A stretch of 64,000 nucleotides of DNA from Komagataeibacter xylinus (GCF_009834365.1 NZ_CP041348.1:2641001-2705000); one strand, 5' to 3'. Shown: positions 1 through 9,470, counted from the first letter of the stretch. Made by a program: numbers and translations. Notes: generated by a model not told the origin, from the sequence alone.

Positions 1-485
1 AGCGGATTGTTGGGCGCACGGTAAAACGAGGAGAACGGCAGCCCGTATCGCGCCACGGCGGGGGGCAGCATCTCCCAGTTGCCGATATGGCCGGATACGA
101 AAATGGTCGGGCCGCCCTTCGCCGCCTGCGCAATGAGGTGTTCCTCGCCCACCACATCCCAGCCGGGGGCACCATCAGCCGGGTTACGGGGCAGGGTGGC
201 AAGGTGGGGGAACTCGCCGGCGTTGCGGCCGATATTGTCCCACATGGCGCGGATGACGGTGTGGCGCATGCTGGCGTCAAGTTCAGGCATGGCCATGCGC
301 AGGTTGGCATCGGCTATTTTCGATATGGGCAGGTGCGGCCCGATCGTGCGGCACAGCCAGCCGCCAAGGTTGGAGGCCCGCACCGGGCCAAGGCGGCGAA
401 AGAGGGCCACAAGCCCGCGCACCAGGGCCGCTTCAAGGCGCATCTGCCCTGTGGGCTGTCGTGCTTTGGACTGTTCCGTTTTCAT
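1..485 (-). CDS. lpxL: Lipid A biosynthesis lauroyl acyltransferase (LpxL/HtrB family), 3' part cut by window edge
   Basis: Reading the minus strand from ATG at 485 gives about 161 uninterrupted residues starting MKTEQSKARQ and running off the window. The LpxL-family catalytic motif HX4(D/E) is seen as HIGNWE near residue 140, preceded by GPTIFVSG. The family transfers a secondary acyl chain from acyl-ACP to Kdo2-lipid IVA at the inner membrane. The start overlaps the lpxK stop as ATGA, so translation is probably coupled. The family call is firm; which secondary acyl chain it adds cannot be told. Normal length is about 300 residues, so roughly half is missing here only because of the window edge. 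Confidence 0.88.
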   Translation of the reverse strand, partial: MKTEQSKARQPTGQMRLEAALVRGLVALFRRLGPVRASNLGGWLCRTIGPHLPISKIADANLRMAMPELDASMRHTVIRAMWDNIGRNAGEFPHLATLPRNPADGAPGWDVVGEEHLIAQAAKGGPTIFVSGHIGNWEMLPPAVARYGLPFSSFYRAPNNP

Positions 486-1468
486 CGCTGTGTCGTGCCC
501 AGCCATAGATCCAGTATCCGTTCAGGCATGGCGGGGTTGGCCCATGCCAGTTGCAGGCCGACCGTGCGCACTTCTGTCCGCATGGCAGCATTGAGGCGCA
601 CTTCATCCTTCTGTGTTGTAACAAGGCAGGCCCCGGCCTGTACTGCAAGCCCGTGCAGTTCAGCCTGTTCGGCAGCGGTATAGGCATGATGATCGGGAAA
701 GGCGAGGCAGCTTGCGGGGCGGATGCCGCTTTGCGCCAGACCCTCGAAAAACTTGGCGGGCCGCCCGATTCCTGCAAAGGCGATGATGGGCTGATTGCGC
801 GGCACCGATTGCGTGTCGGGTTGCAGGGTTGCCGCAAAACAGGGCAGTCCGTCGGGCAGGCTGGCTGCAATGCCCTGCTGGTCATGTCCCATGATCACCA
901 CCCCCCCGGCACGGGCGAGCCCGGTTGCGACCGGCTCACGCAGCGGGCCTGCGGGCAGCACGCGGCCATTGCCGAAACCGACCGTGCCATCAACCACCAC
1001 CAGCGCCAGATCCTGATGCAGGGTGGGGTTCTGGAACCCGTCATCCATCAGCAGGCAGTCCGCGCCATCCGCCAGGGCGCGGCGTGCCGATATGGACCGG
1101 TCAGCCCCGACATAGCACGATGCGATGCGCGCCAGCAGCAGGGGTTCATCGCCTACGTCCCGCGCGGTGTGATGGTTCGGGTCAACCCGCGTTCCTGCCG
1201 GTGCCCGGCCGCCATATCCGCGGGAGAGAAAAGCGGGTCTGCGCCCCCGGCTTATGGTGCGCCGTGCCAGATCCATCACCAGCGGTGTCTTGCCTGCGCC
1301 ACCCACGCCAATATTGCCACAGCACAGCACCGGCACGGGCGCATGCCATGGCGCACGGCGCAGGCGGCGTGCCGCAGCAGTGGCATAAATATGGGCGAGG
1401 GGGGCCAGCAGGCCTGCCATCAGTCCGGCATCGGTGGCCGGTCGCCACCAGAAGGCGGGTGGCTGCAT
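482..1468 (-). CDS. lpxK: Tetraacyldisaccharide 4'-kinase LpxK
   Basis: 328 aa. Phosphorylates the 4' position of the lipid A disaccharide precursor to give lipid IVA. The N-terminus MQPPAFWW with a hydrophobic stretch is followed by a Walker A-type loop NIGVGGAGKTP near residue 55, typical of LpxK. DVGDEPLLLA and DDGFQ motifs follow. Its start overlaps the waaA stop by one base (TGATG) and its stop overlaps the acyltransferase start, so it is the middle gene of a tightly coupled lipid A operon. Length is normal for the family. Confidence 0.95.
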   Translation of the reverse strand: MQPPAFWWRPATDAGLMAGLLAPLAHIYATAAARRLRRAPWHAPVPVLCCGNIGVGGAGKTPLVMDLARRTISRGRRPAFLSRGYGGRAPAGTRVDPNHHTARDVGDEPLLLARIASCYVGADRSISARRALADGADCLLMDDGFQNPTLHQDLALVVVDGTVGFGNGRVLPAGPLREPVATGLARAGGVVIMGHDQQGIAASLPDGLPCFAATLQPDTQSVPRNQPIIAFAGIGRPAKFFEGLAQSGIRPASCLAFPDHHAYTAAEQAELHGLAVQAGACLVTTQKDEVRLNAAMRTEVRTVGLQLAWANPAMPERILDLWLGTTQR

Positions 1469-2778
1469 CAGTTTTGGCCCAGCGCAAGCAGGGTGCTGGC
1501 GATCTTTCGGGCCAGCGCGGGATCGGGCAGGGCATGCTGCCGGGCGCCTGCGCCTGCCTTGAGGCGGGCTTCAGGGCTCTGGAGCAGCGGGATGAGCCAT
1601 CGGGCGATATCGTGCGGGGTTTCGACAAACTGCACGCTATCCGCTATGCGGGCGTAAGCCTGGCGGAAATTGCCGATCCGTGGCCCGCTGGCGACAGGGC
1701 AGCCGGCACGCGCGGGTTCTAGCGGGTTATGGCCACCACCCGTGCAGCCCGGCAGGCTGTTACCCATCAGCACCGGAGCACCAGAAGCGAAGAAAAGGCC
1801 CATCTCGCCCAGTGTATCACAGATCCATAGCCCGTCCTGCGCGGTGGGAGCCTGACCCAATGCGCGGCGCGGGGTGCCGGGGCTGGCATGGGCTGCGATG
1901 TCCGCGCCGCGTTCAGGGTGGCGGGGTATGAGGAGGGTCAGGGCATCGGGCAGCATTTGTCGCACAAGGGCGCTGGCGGCGATAATGGTGGCGTCTTCTC
2001 CCTCATGGGTGGAGGCCGCGACCCAGACCGGTCGACCAGCCAGCAGGGTTTGCAGTTCGGCCAGCGCCGCCGGGTCATGTGGCAGGGGCGGCGCTGCATC
2101 CTTGAGGTCGGCAATCAGGTCGATCCGGGGTGCGCCGCCCTGCTGCAGGCGGACGGCATCTTCCGTGCTGCGGGCCATGACCCACGCAAAAGTTGAGAGC
2201 ATGCGCGCCAGAAGGCAGCCCGCCCTGCGCCAACTCGCCAGGGAGCGGTCGGACATGCGGCCATTGAGCAGTGCCAGCGGCATATGCCGCGCATGGCAGG
2301 CGGCAATCAGGTTGGGCCAGAGCTCGCTTTCCACCAGCGCGCCCACGTCAGGCCGCCAGTAATCGAGAAACCGCGCGTCCCAGCGGGGCACATCCAGCGG
2401 CGCGAATTGCGTGATGATGCGCTCCTGCCCCACTATTGCAGGCAGGCGGTCGTGCAAAATGACATTTCCCGTGACCGTGCCGGTCGTGACCAGCACGTGC
2501 AGCGCGGGATTAGCCCTGAGCAATGCCTCCAGCACCGGGAGGATGGCAACCGTCTCGCCCACGCTGGCCGCATGCAGCCACACAAGTGCTCCTGCAGGGC
2601 GGGGCCGGCTGGCAAGGCCCTGCCGCTGGGGCAGGCTGGCCTGGGTTTCCTTGCCGCGCGCCAGTCTGCGGCGCAGGTTCACGCGCAGGACAGGGGCCAG
2701 CAGGACAGACAGGCCATGCCACCCCGCCCCCAGCACGGCTGCACACAGGCGGCCCCTTATGGCGGGGCGGCGGCTCAT
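1468..2778 (-). CDS. waaA: 3-deoxy-D-manno-octulosonic acid (Kdo) transferase
   Basis: 436 aa from ATG at 2778 (MSRRPAIRGR). An in-frame extension to 2895 exists but looks non-coding. Transfers Kdo from CMP-Kdo to lipid IVA. Visible family features are an N-terminal hydrophobic anchor, WLHAASVGE, the acceptor-domain segment ESELWPNL, NGRMSDRS, and the C-terminal donor domain with ASTHEGE and PRHPERG. It is the first gene of the waaA-lpxK-lpxL operon. Whether it adds one or more Kdo residues cannot be told from sequence. Confidence 0.93.
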   Translation of the reverse strand: MSRRPAIRGRLCAAVLGAGWHGLSVLLAPVLRVNLRRRLARGKETQASLPQRQGLASRPRPAGALVWLHAASVGETVAILPVLEALLRANPALHVLVTTGTVTGNVILHDRLPAIVGQERIITQFAPLDVPRWDARFLDYWRPDVGALVESELWPNLIAACHARHMPLALLNGRMSDRSLASWRRAGCLLARMLSTFAWVMARSTEDAVRLQQGGAPRIDLIADLKDAAPPLPHDPAALAELQTLLAGRPVWVAASTHEGEDATIIAASALVRQMLPDALTLLIPRHPERGADIAAHASPGTPRRALGQAPTAQDGLWICDTLGEMGLFFASGAPVLMGNSLPGCTGGGHNPLEPARAGCPVASGPRIGNFRQAYARIADSVQFVETPHDIARWLIPLLQSPEARLKAGAGARQHALPDPALARKIASTLLALGQN

Positions 2779-2926
2779 GGCTGTACCGGTCGGGAAAGAG
2801 GGGTGCGCATGCCTTTGCGGTAACATGCCTTGTGATGGGGGAAAAGGCAGGGCTGTGACTATGGGTAGACTGTTTTTTTGTTGAATACCCGCCAATGGGG
2901 TTTAATAAGACCGCCACCGGTCCGAT

Positions 2927-3148
2927 ATGCCGGTCATGACCCCCATGCAGGAACCGCACAGCATCATGGCCCCTCCACCTTTCCGGTCCTTTCTTGTTCC
3001 GGGGCAACTGGTCCGCCACCCTGATCACCCGGAATGGGGCGATGGCGCCGTGCAGTCAGCCATTGGCGAACGTGTTACGGTCATGTTTCCCCATGCAGGC
3101 AAGGTGATGGTCAATGCCATGGTCGTGCAACTGACCGTGCTGTCGTAG
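2927..3148 (+). CDS. DUF3553 domain protein
   Basis: 73 aa or slightly shorter; M5, M7 or M14 are possible alternative starts. The core [20 protein letters not shown] followed by [13 protein letters not shown] matches DUF3553, a small alphaproteobacterial domain of unknown function that resembles CarD/UvrD-associated Tudor-like barrels. It sits 13 bases before moaA on the same strand and is probably co-transcribed. Divergent from waaA. No function is assigned. Confidence 0.8.
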   Translation: MPVMTPMQEPHSIMAPPPFRSFLVPGQLVRHPDHPEWGDGAVQSAIGERVTVMFPHAGKVMVNAMVVQLTVLS

Positions 3149-3161
3149 GGCCTGTGACTGC

Positions 3162-4181
3162 ATGAACCATGCCCCGCTACCCGATTCCTACGGCCGTCTG
3201 CTGACCTACCTGCGCGTATCGGTTACCGACCGGTGCGACATGCGCTGCATCTATTGCATGGCCGAGGACATGACCTTCCTGCCCAAGGCGGAAATCCTGT
3301 CGCTGTCTGAACTCGAGCGCCTGTGCGCCTCGTTCATCCGCCACGGTGTGCGCAGGCTGCGGGTGACCGGGGGCGAACCGCTGGTGCGGCGCGATGTCAT
3401 GTCCTTCTTCCGCGAGATGGGCAAATGGCTGCACCGCGATACCGGCCAGCCGGGGCTCGATGAACTTACGCTGACCACCAATGCCAGCAGGCTGGCCGAA
3501 TTTGCCGATGGCCTGCATGCCTGTGGCGTGCGCCGCGTCAATGTCAGTCTGGACTCGCTGGATCCTGCCCGCTTTGCCCGCATCACCCGGCGCGGCAACC
3601 TTGCCCGCACGCTCGATGGTATCCGCGCGGCACGCGAGGCGGGGCTTGCGGTGCGCATCAATACCGTGGCCATGGCGGGCGTGAATGAGGACGAATTCGA
3701 TACCCTGATCGCCTGGTGCGGCGAGATCGGTGCTGATCTGTGCCTGATCGAGACCATGCCCATGGGTGAGACGGGCGAGGACCGCACCGACCATTACCTG
3801 CCGCTCTCGACCGTGCGCCGCAGGCTTGAGCGGAACTGGGCGCTGGAGCCACTGGCCTACCGCACCGGCGGCCCGGCGCGTTACGCCCGCATTGGCCAGA
3901 CAGGTCAGCGTATCGGCTTCATCACGCCCATGACCCATAATTTCTGTGAAAGCTGCAATCGCGTGCGCCTGTCATGCACCGGCAGGCTTTACACCTGCCT
4001 TGGCCATGAAGGCTCGACCGACCTGCGCGCGCCGCTGCGCGCGGGCGAGGATGATGCGGCGATGATGGATCATGTCCGCGCCGCCATCCTGCGCAAGCCG
4101 AAGGGGCATGATTTCCTGATCGGGCGCGATGCGGATGACCCCGCCCGTGTGCGGCGCCACATGAGTGTCACGGGCGGCTGA
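3162..4181 (+). CDS. moaA: GTP 3',8-cyclase MoaA
   Basis: 339 aa radical-SAM enzyme for the first step of molybdenum cofactor synthesis, GTP to 3',8-cyclo-GTP. The N-terminal radical-SAM CX3CX2C is seen as CDMRCIYC. The second cluster ligands lie in [11 protein letters not shown] plus the downstream Cys in YTCLG. The protein ends in the Gly-Gly tail (SVTGG) needed in this family. Cofactor made by this route could supply the aldehyde dehydrogenase large subunit encoded at 28.6-30.9 kb. moaA is separate from moeA (24.6 kb); other moa genes are not in the window. Confidence 0.97.
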   Translation: MNHAPLPDSYGRLLTYLRVSVTDRCDMRCIYCMAEDMTFLPKAEILSLSELERLCASFIRHGVRRLRVTGGEPLVRRDVMSFFREMGKWLHRDTGQPGLDELTLTTNASRLAEFADGLHACGVRRVNVSLDSLDPARFARITRRGNLARTLDGIRAAREAGLAVRINTVAMAGVNEDEFDTLIAWCGEIGADLCLIETMPMGETGEDRTDHYLPLSTVRRRLERNWALEPLAYRTGGPARYARIGQTGQRIGFITPMTHNFCESCNRVRLSCTGRLYTCLGHEGSTDLRAPLRAGEDDAAMMDHVRAAILRKPKGHDFLIGRDADDPARVRRHMSVTGG

Positions 4182-4197
4182 ATGTTACGGCCGCCCG
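4171..4197. terminator. Hairpin spanning both stop codons of convergent moaA and methyltransferase gene
   Basis: Perfect 8-bp arms CGGGCGGC and GCCGCCCG are separated by 11 bases. The hairpin contains the moaA stop (4179-4181) and the stop of the convergent gene (4185-4187). There is no T-run on either side, so it is at best a weak bidirectional terminator. Confidence 0.5.
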
Positions 4198-5048
4198 CGC
4201 AGCGCCTCCTCCAGGCTCATGCTGAACTGGCCTGGCCGGAGGGGGCGGGGCTGCGTGGGGGCAGGGGCCCAGCCGGTCATGACCGCGATGTGCAGCGACT
4301 GCGCGATACCGCCATCGGCATCACGCGGCAGGCGGCCCAGGGCATCGGCCAGCAGGGCAGGGGATGTCAGGCCACGCGCGCGCTGGCACAGGGCATTGGT
4401 CTCGCCTGCGTGGCGCAGATCGGCCAGCAGGCCCATGGGGGTTGCGTAGCTCAGTTCGATCACATCCGCATCGGCTACCGGCAGGGCAAACCCCGCGCGT
4501 TGCAGCAGGGCTGCACAGTCGCGCAGGCCAGGAAAGGGCGAGATGCGCGGCGAGACACCACCGCGCTGTGCCATCTCGGCTTCCATCAGGGCCGTGCGCA
4601 GCCCGCCCAGCGTGGGCAGTATGGGCATGCAGGCCAGGAACAGCCCATCAGGCGCCAGAACGCGACGCACCTGCGCCAGCAGCCCCGGCAGGTCATTGAC
4701 CCAGTGCAGAGAAAGACATGCCACCACCAGGTCGAAACTGTGTGGTGCAAAGGGCAGCCATTCCCCATCCATGGCGATGGCGGGTCCGGCATCAAGGGCG
4801 GCCATGCGGGGCGAGAGATCAGCGGCAAGGGTTTCGATGCCGCGCGCGCGCAGGAGCGGGGCTACGACGCCACGCCCACCAATGTCGAGCGCCGTGGCGA
4901 AAGGGCGTGTGACATCATCGAGCCGGTCGAGCAGGCGGGTGGCGGCTTCCTCCACAATGGGGCGGACTGCCGTCACGTCACGTGCCGCGCGGTCACGGTG
5001 CAGCCTGACGGCATGACGGTCGAATATCTGCGGCACATCCGGGCTCAT
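4185..5048 (-). CDS. SAM-dependent methyltransferase (BioC/NDUFAF5-like)
   Basis: 287 aa from ATG at 5048 (MSPDVPQIFD). A longer frame to 5120 would overlap the divergent comF. The start pattern IFDRHAVRLHRDRAAR followed by ALDIGGRGVVAPLL (motif I) and the segment LVVACLSLHWVNDLPGLLAQVRRVLAPDGLFL are typical of the BioC-like family that includes NDUFAF5, a complex I assembly factor which hydroxylates an arginine in mitochondria. A complex I role here is inference. It is not the biotin BioC, since a better BioC domain exists at 22.4 kb. Confidence 0.75.
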   Translation of the reverse strand: MSPDVPQIFDRHAVRLHRDRAARDVTAVRPIVEEAATRLLDRLDDVTRPFATALDIGGRGVVAPLLRARGIETLAADLSPRMAALDAGPAIAMDGEWLPFAPHSFDLVVACLSLHWVNDLPGLLAQVRRVLAPDGLFLACMPILPTLGGLRTALMEAEMAQRGGVSPRISPFPGLRDCAALLQRAGFALPVADADVIELSYATPMGLLADLRHAGETNALCQRARGLTSPALLADALGRLPRDADGGIAQSLHIAVMTGWAPAPTQPRPLRPGQFSMSLEEALRGRP

Positions 5049-5104
5049 GCCCCTTGGTGTGAACCCATGCCCGCGCCGTGCCAAGCCCACGATCGTGTGA
5101 AGCC

Positions 5105-5875
5105 ATGAAACGCGTCCCATGGTGGCTCACGTGGTGGCGCAGGGCCGCAACGCCGGTGCTTGACCTGCTGTTTCCGCCCCGCTGCCTTGCCTGCGGGGCG
5201 GAGGTGATGGAGGCGGGGCATCTGTGCGGTGCATGCGTGGGCCGGCTGCACCTGATTACGTCGCCTTTTTGCCGCCGCTGCGCCCTGCCGTTCTCATCCC
5301 GCGCGGCCGCAGGGCCGGACATGACCTGCACCACCTGCCAGCAGAACCCGCCGCCGTGGCGCGAAGCCCGCGCCGCCATGATGTATGATGAGACCGCGCG
5401 CAGCCTTATCCTGCCGCTGAAATATGCCGACCGCACGGAAAACGTATCGCTGCTGGCACGTTATATGGCCATGGCGGCCAGTGATATCATGACGGGGGAG
5501 AGCCTTTTCATGCCGGTTCCGCTGCACCGCCTGCGGCTGTTTGGCCGCCGCTACAACCAGGCCGCGCTTCTGGCCCGCGCGCTCGCTGGAATGGCGGGGG
5601 CTACGGCCCTGTGCGACGGGCTTGAGCGCACCCGTGCCACCCGCCCGCTTGAAGGGCTGGGCCGCAGCCAGCGCCAGCATCTTATGTCTGGGGCGATTAC
5701 GGTGCGCTCCGGGCGGATTCCCGCGCTGGCGGGGCGGCATGTCATTGTGGTGGATGACGTGATGACCACCGGCGCCACACTGGCCGCCTGCGCCGTTCCC
5801 CTGCTTGCGGCAGGGGCCGCGCGGGTTGATGTGCTTGCCGCCGCGCGTGCCAGTGGTCAGCATGCATCGCAATAG
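5105..5875 (+). CDS. ComF-family phosphoribosyltransferase-like protein
   Basis: 256 aa from ATG at 5105 (MKRVPWW). The N-terminus has paired cysteines (CLACGAE, CGAC, CRRCALPF, CTTCQQ), a zinc-ribbon arrangement. The C-terminal half is a phosphoribosyltransferase fold with the PRPP-binding signature VIVVDDVMTTGATL. ComF proteins are implicated in DNA uptake and handling in competent bacteria; the enzymatic role is not settled. Start codons of this gene and the divergent methyltransferase are only 56 bases apart. Confidence 0.88.
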   Translation: MKRVPWWLTWWRRAATPVLDLLFPPRCLACGAEVMEAGHLCGACVGRLHLITSPFCRRCALPFSSRAAAGPDMTCTTCQQNPPPWREARAAMMYDETARSLILPLKYADRTENVSLLARYMAMAASDIMTGESLFMPVPLHRLRLFGRRYNQAALLARALAGMAGATALCDGLERTRATRPLEGLGRSQRQHLMSGAITVRSGRIPALAGRHVIVVDDVMTTGATLAACAVPLLAAGAARVDVLAAARASGQHASQ

Positions 5876-5952
5876 GATAAGATGGCCCGAAACAGACGCA
5901 TTCGCCCCGGATTATGGGTGGCGGATCAACCCGCAAGCCAAGTGAAGGTTCA

Positions 5953-6213
5953 ATGCCCGCAATTGATATCTATACCCAACCCGGCTGCCCCTATTGCATC
6001 CGCGCCGTGCGGCTGCTTCAGCAGAAGGGTGTCCCTTTCAACGAAATCGATGCCCCCTATGGCACGCCCGAGCGCGCGGAATCCATCAGCCGCTCGGGTG
6101 GGCGCACCACCGTGCCGCAGATCTTCATCGACAACACGCCCATTGGCGGCTGCGATGACCTGATGGCGCTCGAACGCTCGGGCAGGCTCGATGGCCTGCT
6201 GGGCAAGGGCTGA
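5953..6213 (+). CDS. grxC: Glutaredoxin 3 (dithiol glutaredoxin)
   Basis: 86 aa from ATG at 5953 (MPAIDIYTQP), preceded by AAGG; an in-frame upstream ATG at 5914 adds an unlikely tail. Active site CPYC is at residues 13-16, followed by the cis-proline TVPQIFID and GGCDDL glutathione-binding segment. Reduces protein disulfides using glutathione in the cytoplasm. It is followed 9 bases later by a DUF1178 gene and is likely co-transcribed. Confidence 0.95.
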   Translation: MPAIDIYTQPGCPYCIRAVRLLQQKGVPFNEIDAPYGTPERAESISRSGGRTTVPQIFIDNTPIGGCDDLMALERSGRLDGLLGKG

Positions 6214-6222
6214 TAAAACGGC

Positions 6223-6687
6223 ATGATCCGGTACCAGTTGCGCTGTGGCGCGGAGCACGAGTTTGAAGGGTGGTTTCCCGGCAGTGCCGCGTTCGAGCGG
6301 CAGGCCGCGGGCGGGCTGCTGTCGTGCCCGCATTGCGGCTCGCCCGACGTGACGCGCGCCCTCATGGCGCCCGCCGTCCATACGGGCATGCCCGCGCGCG
6401 TGGCAGAAGCAGCCGAAACGCCCGCTGGCATGCCTGCGCCACCCGGCCATGCGCCACAGGCCATGCCCGATACCATGGTCGCCCTGTTACAGAAAATACG
6501 CGACACTGTTGAGACGCATTGTGACGACGTAGGCGACCGCTTTGCCGAGGAAGCCCTGGGCATGCACCGTGGCGAGCGTGAAGCCCGGGGCATTTATGGT
6601 AGCATGACGGAACAGGAGCATGCCGAACTTGATGAGGCGGGCGTGGAGGTCCACGCCATTCCATGGGTCCGGCGGGCTGACAGCTAA
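6223..6687 (+). CDS. DUF1178 family protein
   Basis: 154 aa. The N-terminus MIRYQLRCGAEHEFEGWF and a CPHCGS pair match DUF1178, a short conserved alphaproteobacterial/betaproteobacterial family with a probable zinc ribbon at the N-terminus (C8, C36, C39) and a conserved tail (EEALGMHRGE, VHAIPWVRR). Function unknown. Position directly after glutaredoxin is common for this family in related genomes, as far as I recall. Confidence 0.85.
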   Translation: MIRYQLRCGAEHEFEGWFPGSAAFERQAAGGLLSCPHCGSPDVTRALMAPAVHTGMPARVAEAAETPAGMPAPPGHAPQAMPDTMVALLQKIRDTVETHCDDVGDRFAEEALGMHRGEREARGIYGSMTEQEHAELDEAGVEVHAIPWVRRADS

Positions 6688-6754
6688 AGGGTAGACGCAG
6701 GCGCGCTCCGGGGCACTGATCGGAACGCGTGCCATGTCGGGGGAACGATTGAAA

Positions 6755-7261
6755 ATGCACGATACAGAACGGAACACGACCCTGCGCCAGACAGGTGGCC
6801 GCATCCTCCGGGCTTTCGCCCTGTCGGGCATGGCCGCGTTATGCGCCATGGCGGTCGGGCTGGCTTCCCCCATCACCGCGCATGCCGAGGCGCCGGACAT
6901 CATTGGCCGGTGGATGACCAAGGACCATGACGGCGTGTTCGAGATCAGCCAGTGCGGGCAGGAAGTATGCGGCAGGCTGGCAGGGCTGCGCTACACCACC
7001 GAGATGCCACGCGACAAGCGGGGCGAGCCGGAATGCAACCTTCCCATGCTCAACGGGTTTATCCCTGACCCCGAAACGAAGGGGCACTGGAATGGTCATG
7101 TCACCGATCCGGATACCGGGCATGTGTACCATGCCAAGCTGTGGGTCTCGCAATCGGGCGACCTGAAGCTGCGTGGCTTCGTGGCCGTGCCTTTATTTGG
7201 TGAAACCGAAACCTGGACCCGCTATACCGGAGATATCGGCCCGGCGTGCAAACTGCCGTAG
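6755..7261 (+). CDS. DUF2147 family secreted protein
   Basis: 168 aa from ATG at 6755, chosen because GGGGGA lies 10 bases upstream; ATG at 6734 in frame is the alternative. A signal peptide with a hydrophobic core (ALSGMAALCAMAVGLA) and cleavage near AHA-EAP is followed by the DUF2147 core IIGRWMTKDHDGVFEISQC with two cysteines and repeated beta strands ending TWTRYTGD. Predicted periplasmic; function unknown. Confidence 0.85.
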   Translation: MHDTERNTTLRQTGGRILRAFALSGMAALCAMAVGLASPITAHAEAPDIIGRWMTKDHDGVFEISQCGQEVCGRLAGLRYTTEMPRDKRGEPECNLPMLNGFIPDPETKGHWNGHVTDPDTGHVYHAKLWVSQSGDLKLRGFVAVPLFGETETWTRYTGDIGPACKLP

Positions 7262-7307
7262 CAAGCAAGAAAAACAGTTCCAACTGATCAGGATCGCCCT
7301 TTCTGTC

Positions 7308-8537
7308 ATGAGCACCACCCTCTCACGTCGCACCTTCGCCACCGCCCTGGCTGCTACCGTGCCAGCACTCTCCCGGCGCGCCATGGCCCAGACCGCGCCG
7401 GGCAAGCCCCGCACCATATGCTATATTGGTGGCTACACCCAGCATGCCCCGCCGGGCGGGGCTGGCAACGGGCAGGGCATATCGGTGTTCGAGATGAACC
7501 CCGATACCAGCAGCCTTTCGCCGCTCATGACGTATGTGGATATTGCCAGCCCGTCCTTCATGGCCATGTCCAGCGATTTCAAGCATCTCTATGCCCTGAG
7601 CGAAATCGATGACTTCAACGCCAACAAGGAAGGCTGCGTTACCGCATTCTCGGTCAACCGCTCGAGCGGGGAACTGACCAAGCTGAACGTCATGCGCTCG
7701 GGTGGCGCCGTGCCTGCGCATCTGAGCATTCATGCTTCGGGCAAATACGTGCTGGTGGCCAATTACATGGGCGGCACGGTGGGCGTGCTGCCCATTCACC
7801 CTGATGGCAGCCTTGGCGACCCGACCGATGTCGTGCACAACACCGGCCCGCGCATGCCCGACCGCGCGGCGGACAACCCGCCGGGCAATTTTGCCATAAG
7901 CGACCATTCCATGGCGCATGTGCACATGGTGGCTTCCGACCCCTCGGGCCGCTACGTCCTGGCCTGCGATGCCGGGCTGGACCGGGTCTATGTCTGGACG
8001 CTCGACCTGCATACCGGCCGCCTCGTGCCCGCCAAGACACCCTTCATCGCCATGACGCCGGGTTCCGCCCCGCGCCATTTCTCCTTCAACGAGAAGGGGA
8101 CGATGATCTACATTCTGGGCGAGCAGGATTCGAAAGTGGTCGCCGCCACCTTCAACCCGCAGACCGGCGAGATCGTGCCGCAGCAGACCGTGAGCACCGT
8201 CACCCCGCATTTCCGTGGCAGCACGCTGGCTGCTGGCATCCTGCTCTCGCCCAATGGCAGGTACCTGTATGTGTCGAACCGGCTGGGCGATTCGCTTGCC
8301 AGCTTCCACGTGAATGATGACGGCACGCTCAACCTGGTGGAAGAAATCTGGATGCATGCCGATTACGGTCGCGCCATGATGTTCGACCCCAGCGGCACCT
8401 TCCTGTTCTGCGCCAACCAGCGCAGTGATTCGGTCACGTCGTTCAAGGCCAATGCCCAGACCGGCGTGCTCGACTTTACATGGAACTTCACCCCCGTTGG
8501 CAGCCCGACCACCTTCGCGTTCATGAGCACGATCTGA
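7308..8537 (+). CDS. Tat-exported lactonase family protein (6-phosphogluconolactonase-like, seven-bladed propeller)
   Basis: 409 aa from ATG at 7308 (MSTTLSRRTF); the in-frame extension to 7173 overlaps the previous gene. The N-terminus has a twin-arginine signal (SRRTFATALAATVPALSRRAMAQ). The mature part is a lactonase-family beta-propeller (YIGGYTQ, GKYVLVANYMGGTVGVLPI, APRHFSFNEKG, GRYLYVSNRLGDSLASF). In acetic acid bacteria a periplasmic lactonase could open glucono-delta-lactone formed by the glucose dehydrogenase encoded at 33-35 kb. That functional link is inference. Confidence 0.85.
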   Translation: MSTTLSRRTFATALAATVPALSRRAMAQTAPGKPRTICYIGGYTQHAPPGGAGNGQGISVFEMNPDTSSLSPLMTYVDIASPSFMAMSSDFKHLYALSEIDDFNANKEGCVTAFSVNRSSGELTKLNVMRSGGAVPAHLSIHASGKYVLVANYMGGTVGVLPIHPDGSLGDPTDVVHNTGPRMPDRAADNPPGNFAISDHSMAHVHMVASDPSGRYVLACDAGLDRVYVWTLDLHTGRLVPAKTPFIAMTPGSAPRHFSFNEKGTMIYILGEQDSKVVAATFNPQTGEIVPQQTVSTVTPHFRGSTLAAGILLSPNGRYLYVSNRLGDSLASFHVNDDGTLNLVEEIWMHADYGRAMMFDPSGTFLFCANQRSDSVTSFKANAQTGVLDFTWNFTPVGSPTTFAFMSTI

Positions 8538-8568
8538 GTGGCCTGACCCCAATGGGTGCGCGGCCCGC

Positions 8569-9336
8569 TCAGTCGCGCACGAGGGCTGCGATGTAGTTTA
8601 CCGCCATGTCGCGGCTCTCGCGCCAGCCGCCCAGGCCGGGCACCATGCCCGCCACATCGGTTACGCGCAGACCGGCATGGGCGGCGTACTGGCCCAGTTC
8701 GGCGGGGGTGATGAACTTTTTCCAGTCATGCGTGCCCACGGGCAGCAGGCGCAGTACGTATTCCGCCCCGATCTTGGCCATGGCCATCGAGCGCCACGTG
8801 CGGTTCATGGTCGAGACCACCATCGCCCCGCCCGGTCTGAGCAGGCTACCCAGCATGCACAGGAAGGCGGCGGGGTCGGTCACATGCTCGATGACCTCCA
8901 GGGCGGAAATCGCATCAAAGCGGGCATGGTGGGCCACGAGTTCCTCCGCACTGCCGCAACGATAGGCCAGCGGGCCTGCAGATGCGGGCAGGGGGTGATG
9001 GCGCAGGTGCAGCCGCCCAGCCGTAATCGCGGCCTGGGAGGCATCAAGTCCGGTCACGTCAAAGCCCGCGCGGGCAAAGGCCTCGCTGGCCAGCCCCGCG
9101 CCACAGCCGATATCGAGCAGCGTGCGCCGGGTGCCATCTTCCGCCACGGGGGCGGGCAGGTGGCGCATGGCCCAGCCCGTGCGCAGGTCGTTCATGGCAT
9201 GGAGCGGACGCATGGGGCCTGCGGGATCCCACCACCGGGCAGCGAGATCGCTGAAATGGGCGATTTCATCCGGGGCGACGGAATCCGCCGACACAACGGT
9301 CGAATCGTGATGCTGCATGGGTGCACCGCCTTTCAT
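8569..9336 (-). CDS. ubiG: Ubiquinone biosynthesis O-methyltransferase UbiG
   Basis: 255 aa from ATG at 9336 ([10 protein letters not shown]); GGAG lies about 8 bases upstream. The first recognisable family block is [23 protein letters not shown], then motif [33 protein letters not shown] and [23 protein letters not shown]. Catalyses both O-methylations in ubiquinone synthesis. Ubiquinone is the usual electron acceptor for the membrane dehydrogenases of acetic acid bacteria. Divergent from lysC. Confidence 0.95.
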   Translation of the reverse strand: MKGGAPMQHHDSTVVSADSVAPDEIAHFSDLAARWWDPAGPMRPLHAMNDLRTGWAMRHLPAPVAEDGTRRTLLDIGCGAGLASEAFARAGFDVTGLDASQAAITAGRLHLRHHPLPASAGPLAYRCGSAEELVAHHARFDAISALEVIEHVTDPAAFLCMLGSLLRPGGAMVVSTMNRTWRSMAMAKIGAEYVLRLLPVGTHDWKKFITPAELGQYAAHAGLRVTDVAGMVPGLGGWRESRDMAVNYIAALVRD

Positions 9337-9454
9337 TTGGCTTTCTCCCGCTGGACGCGGAAGCTGGGGAGATGTATGTGACGCGGCTTGCGCATAACGC
9401 AATGCCCCGGATTGGCCAACAGGCCCCCGTTCCGGATATGCTGAAGCCCGAGCC

Positions 9455-9470
9455 ATAATGGAGCCATTAT
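9455..9470 (+). promoter_or_regulatory. Perfect palindrome directly upstream of lysC
   Basis: ATAATGG-AG-CCATTAT is a 7-bp-arm perfect inverted repeat ending 4 bases before the lysC ATG. The only Shine-Dalgarno-like GGAG (9460-9463) is at its centre. It could be a repressor operator or a small RNA hairpin exposing the SD in its loop. Confidence 0.4.

Noticed and set aside
2779..2926. Molybdenum cofactor riboswitch ahead of moaA
   Set aside because: The 148-base region is divergent with waaA and shows no clear conserved stem pattern; moaA also follows another gene directly.
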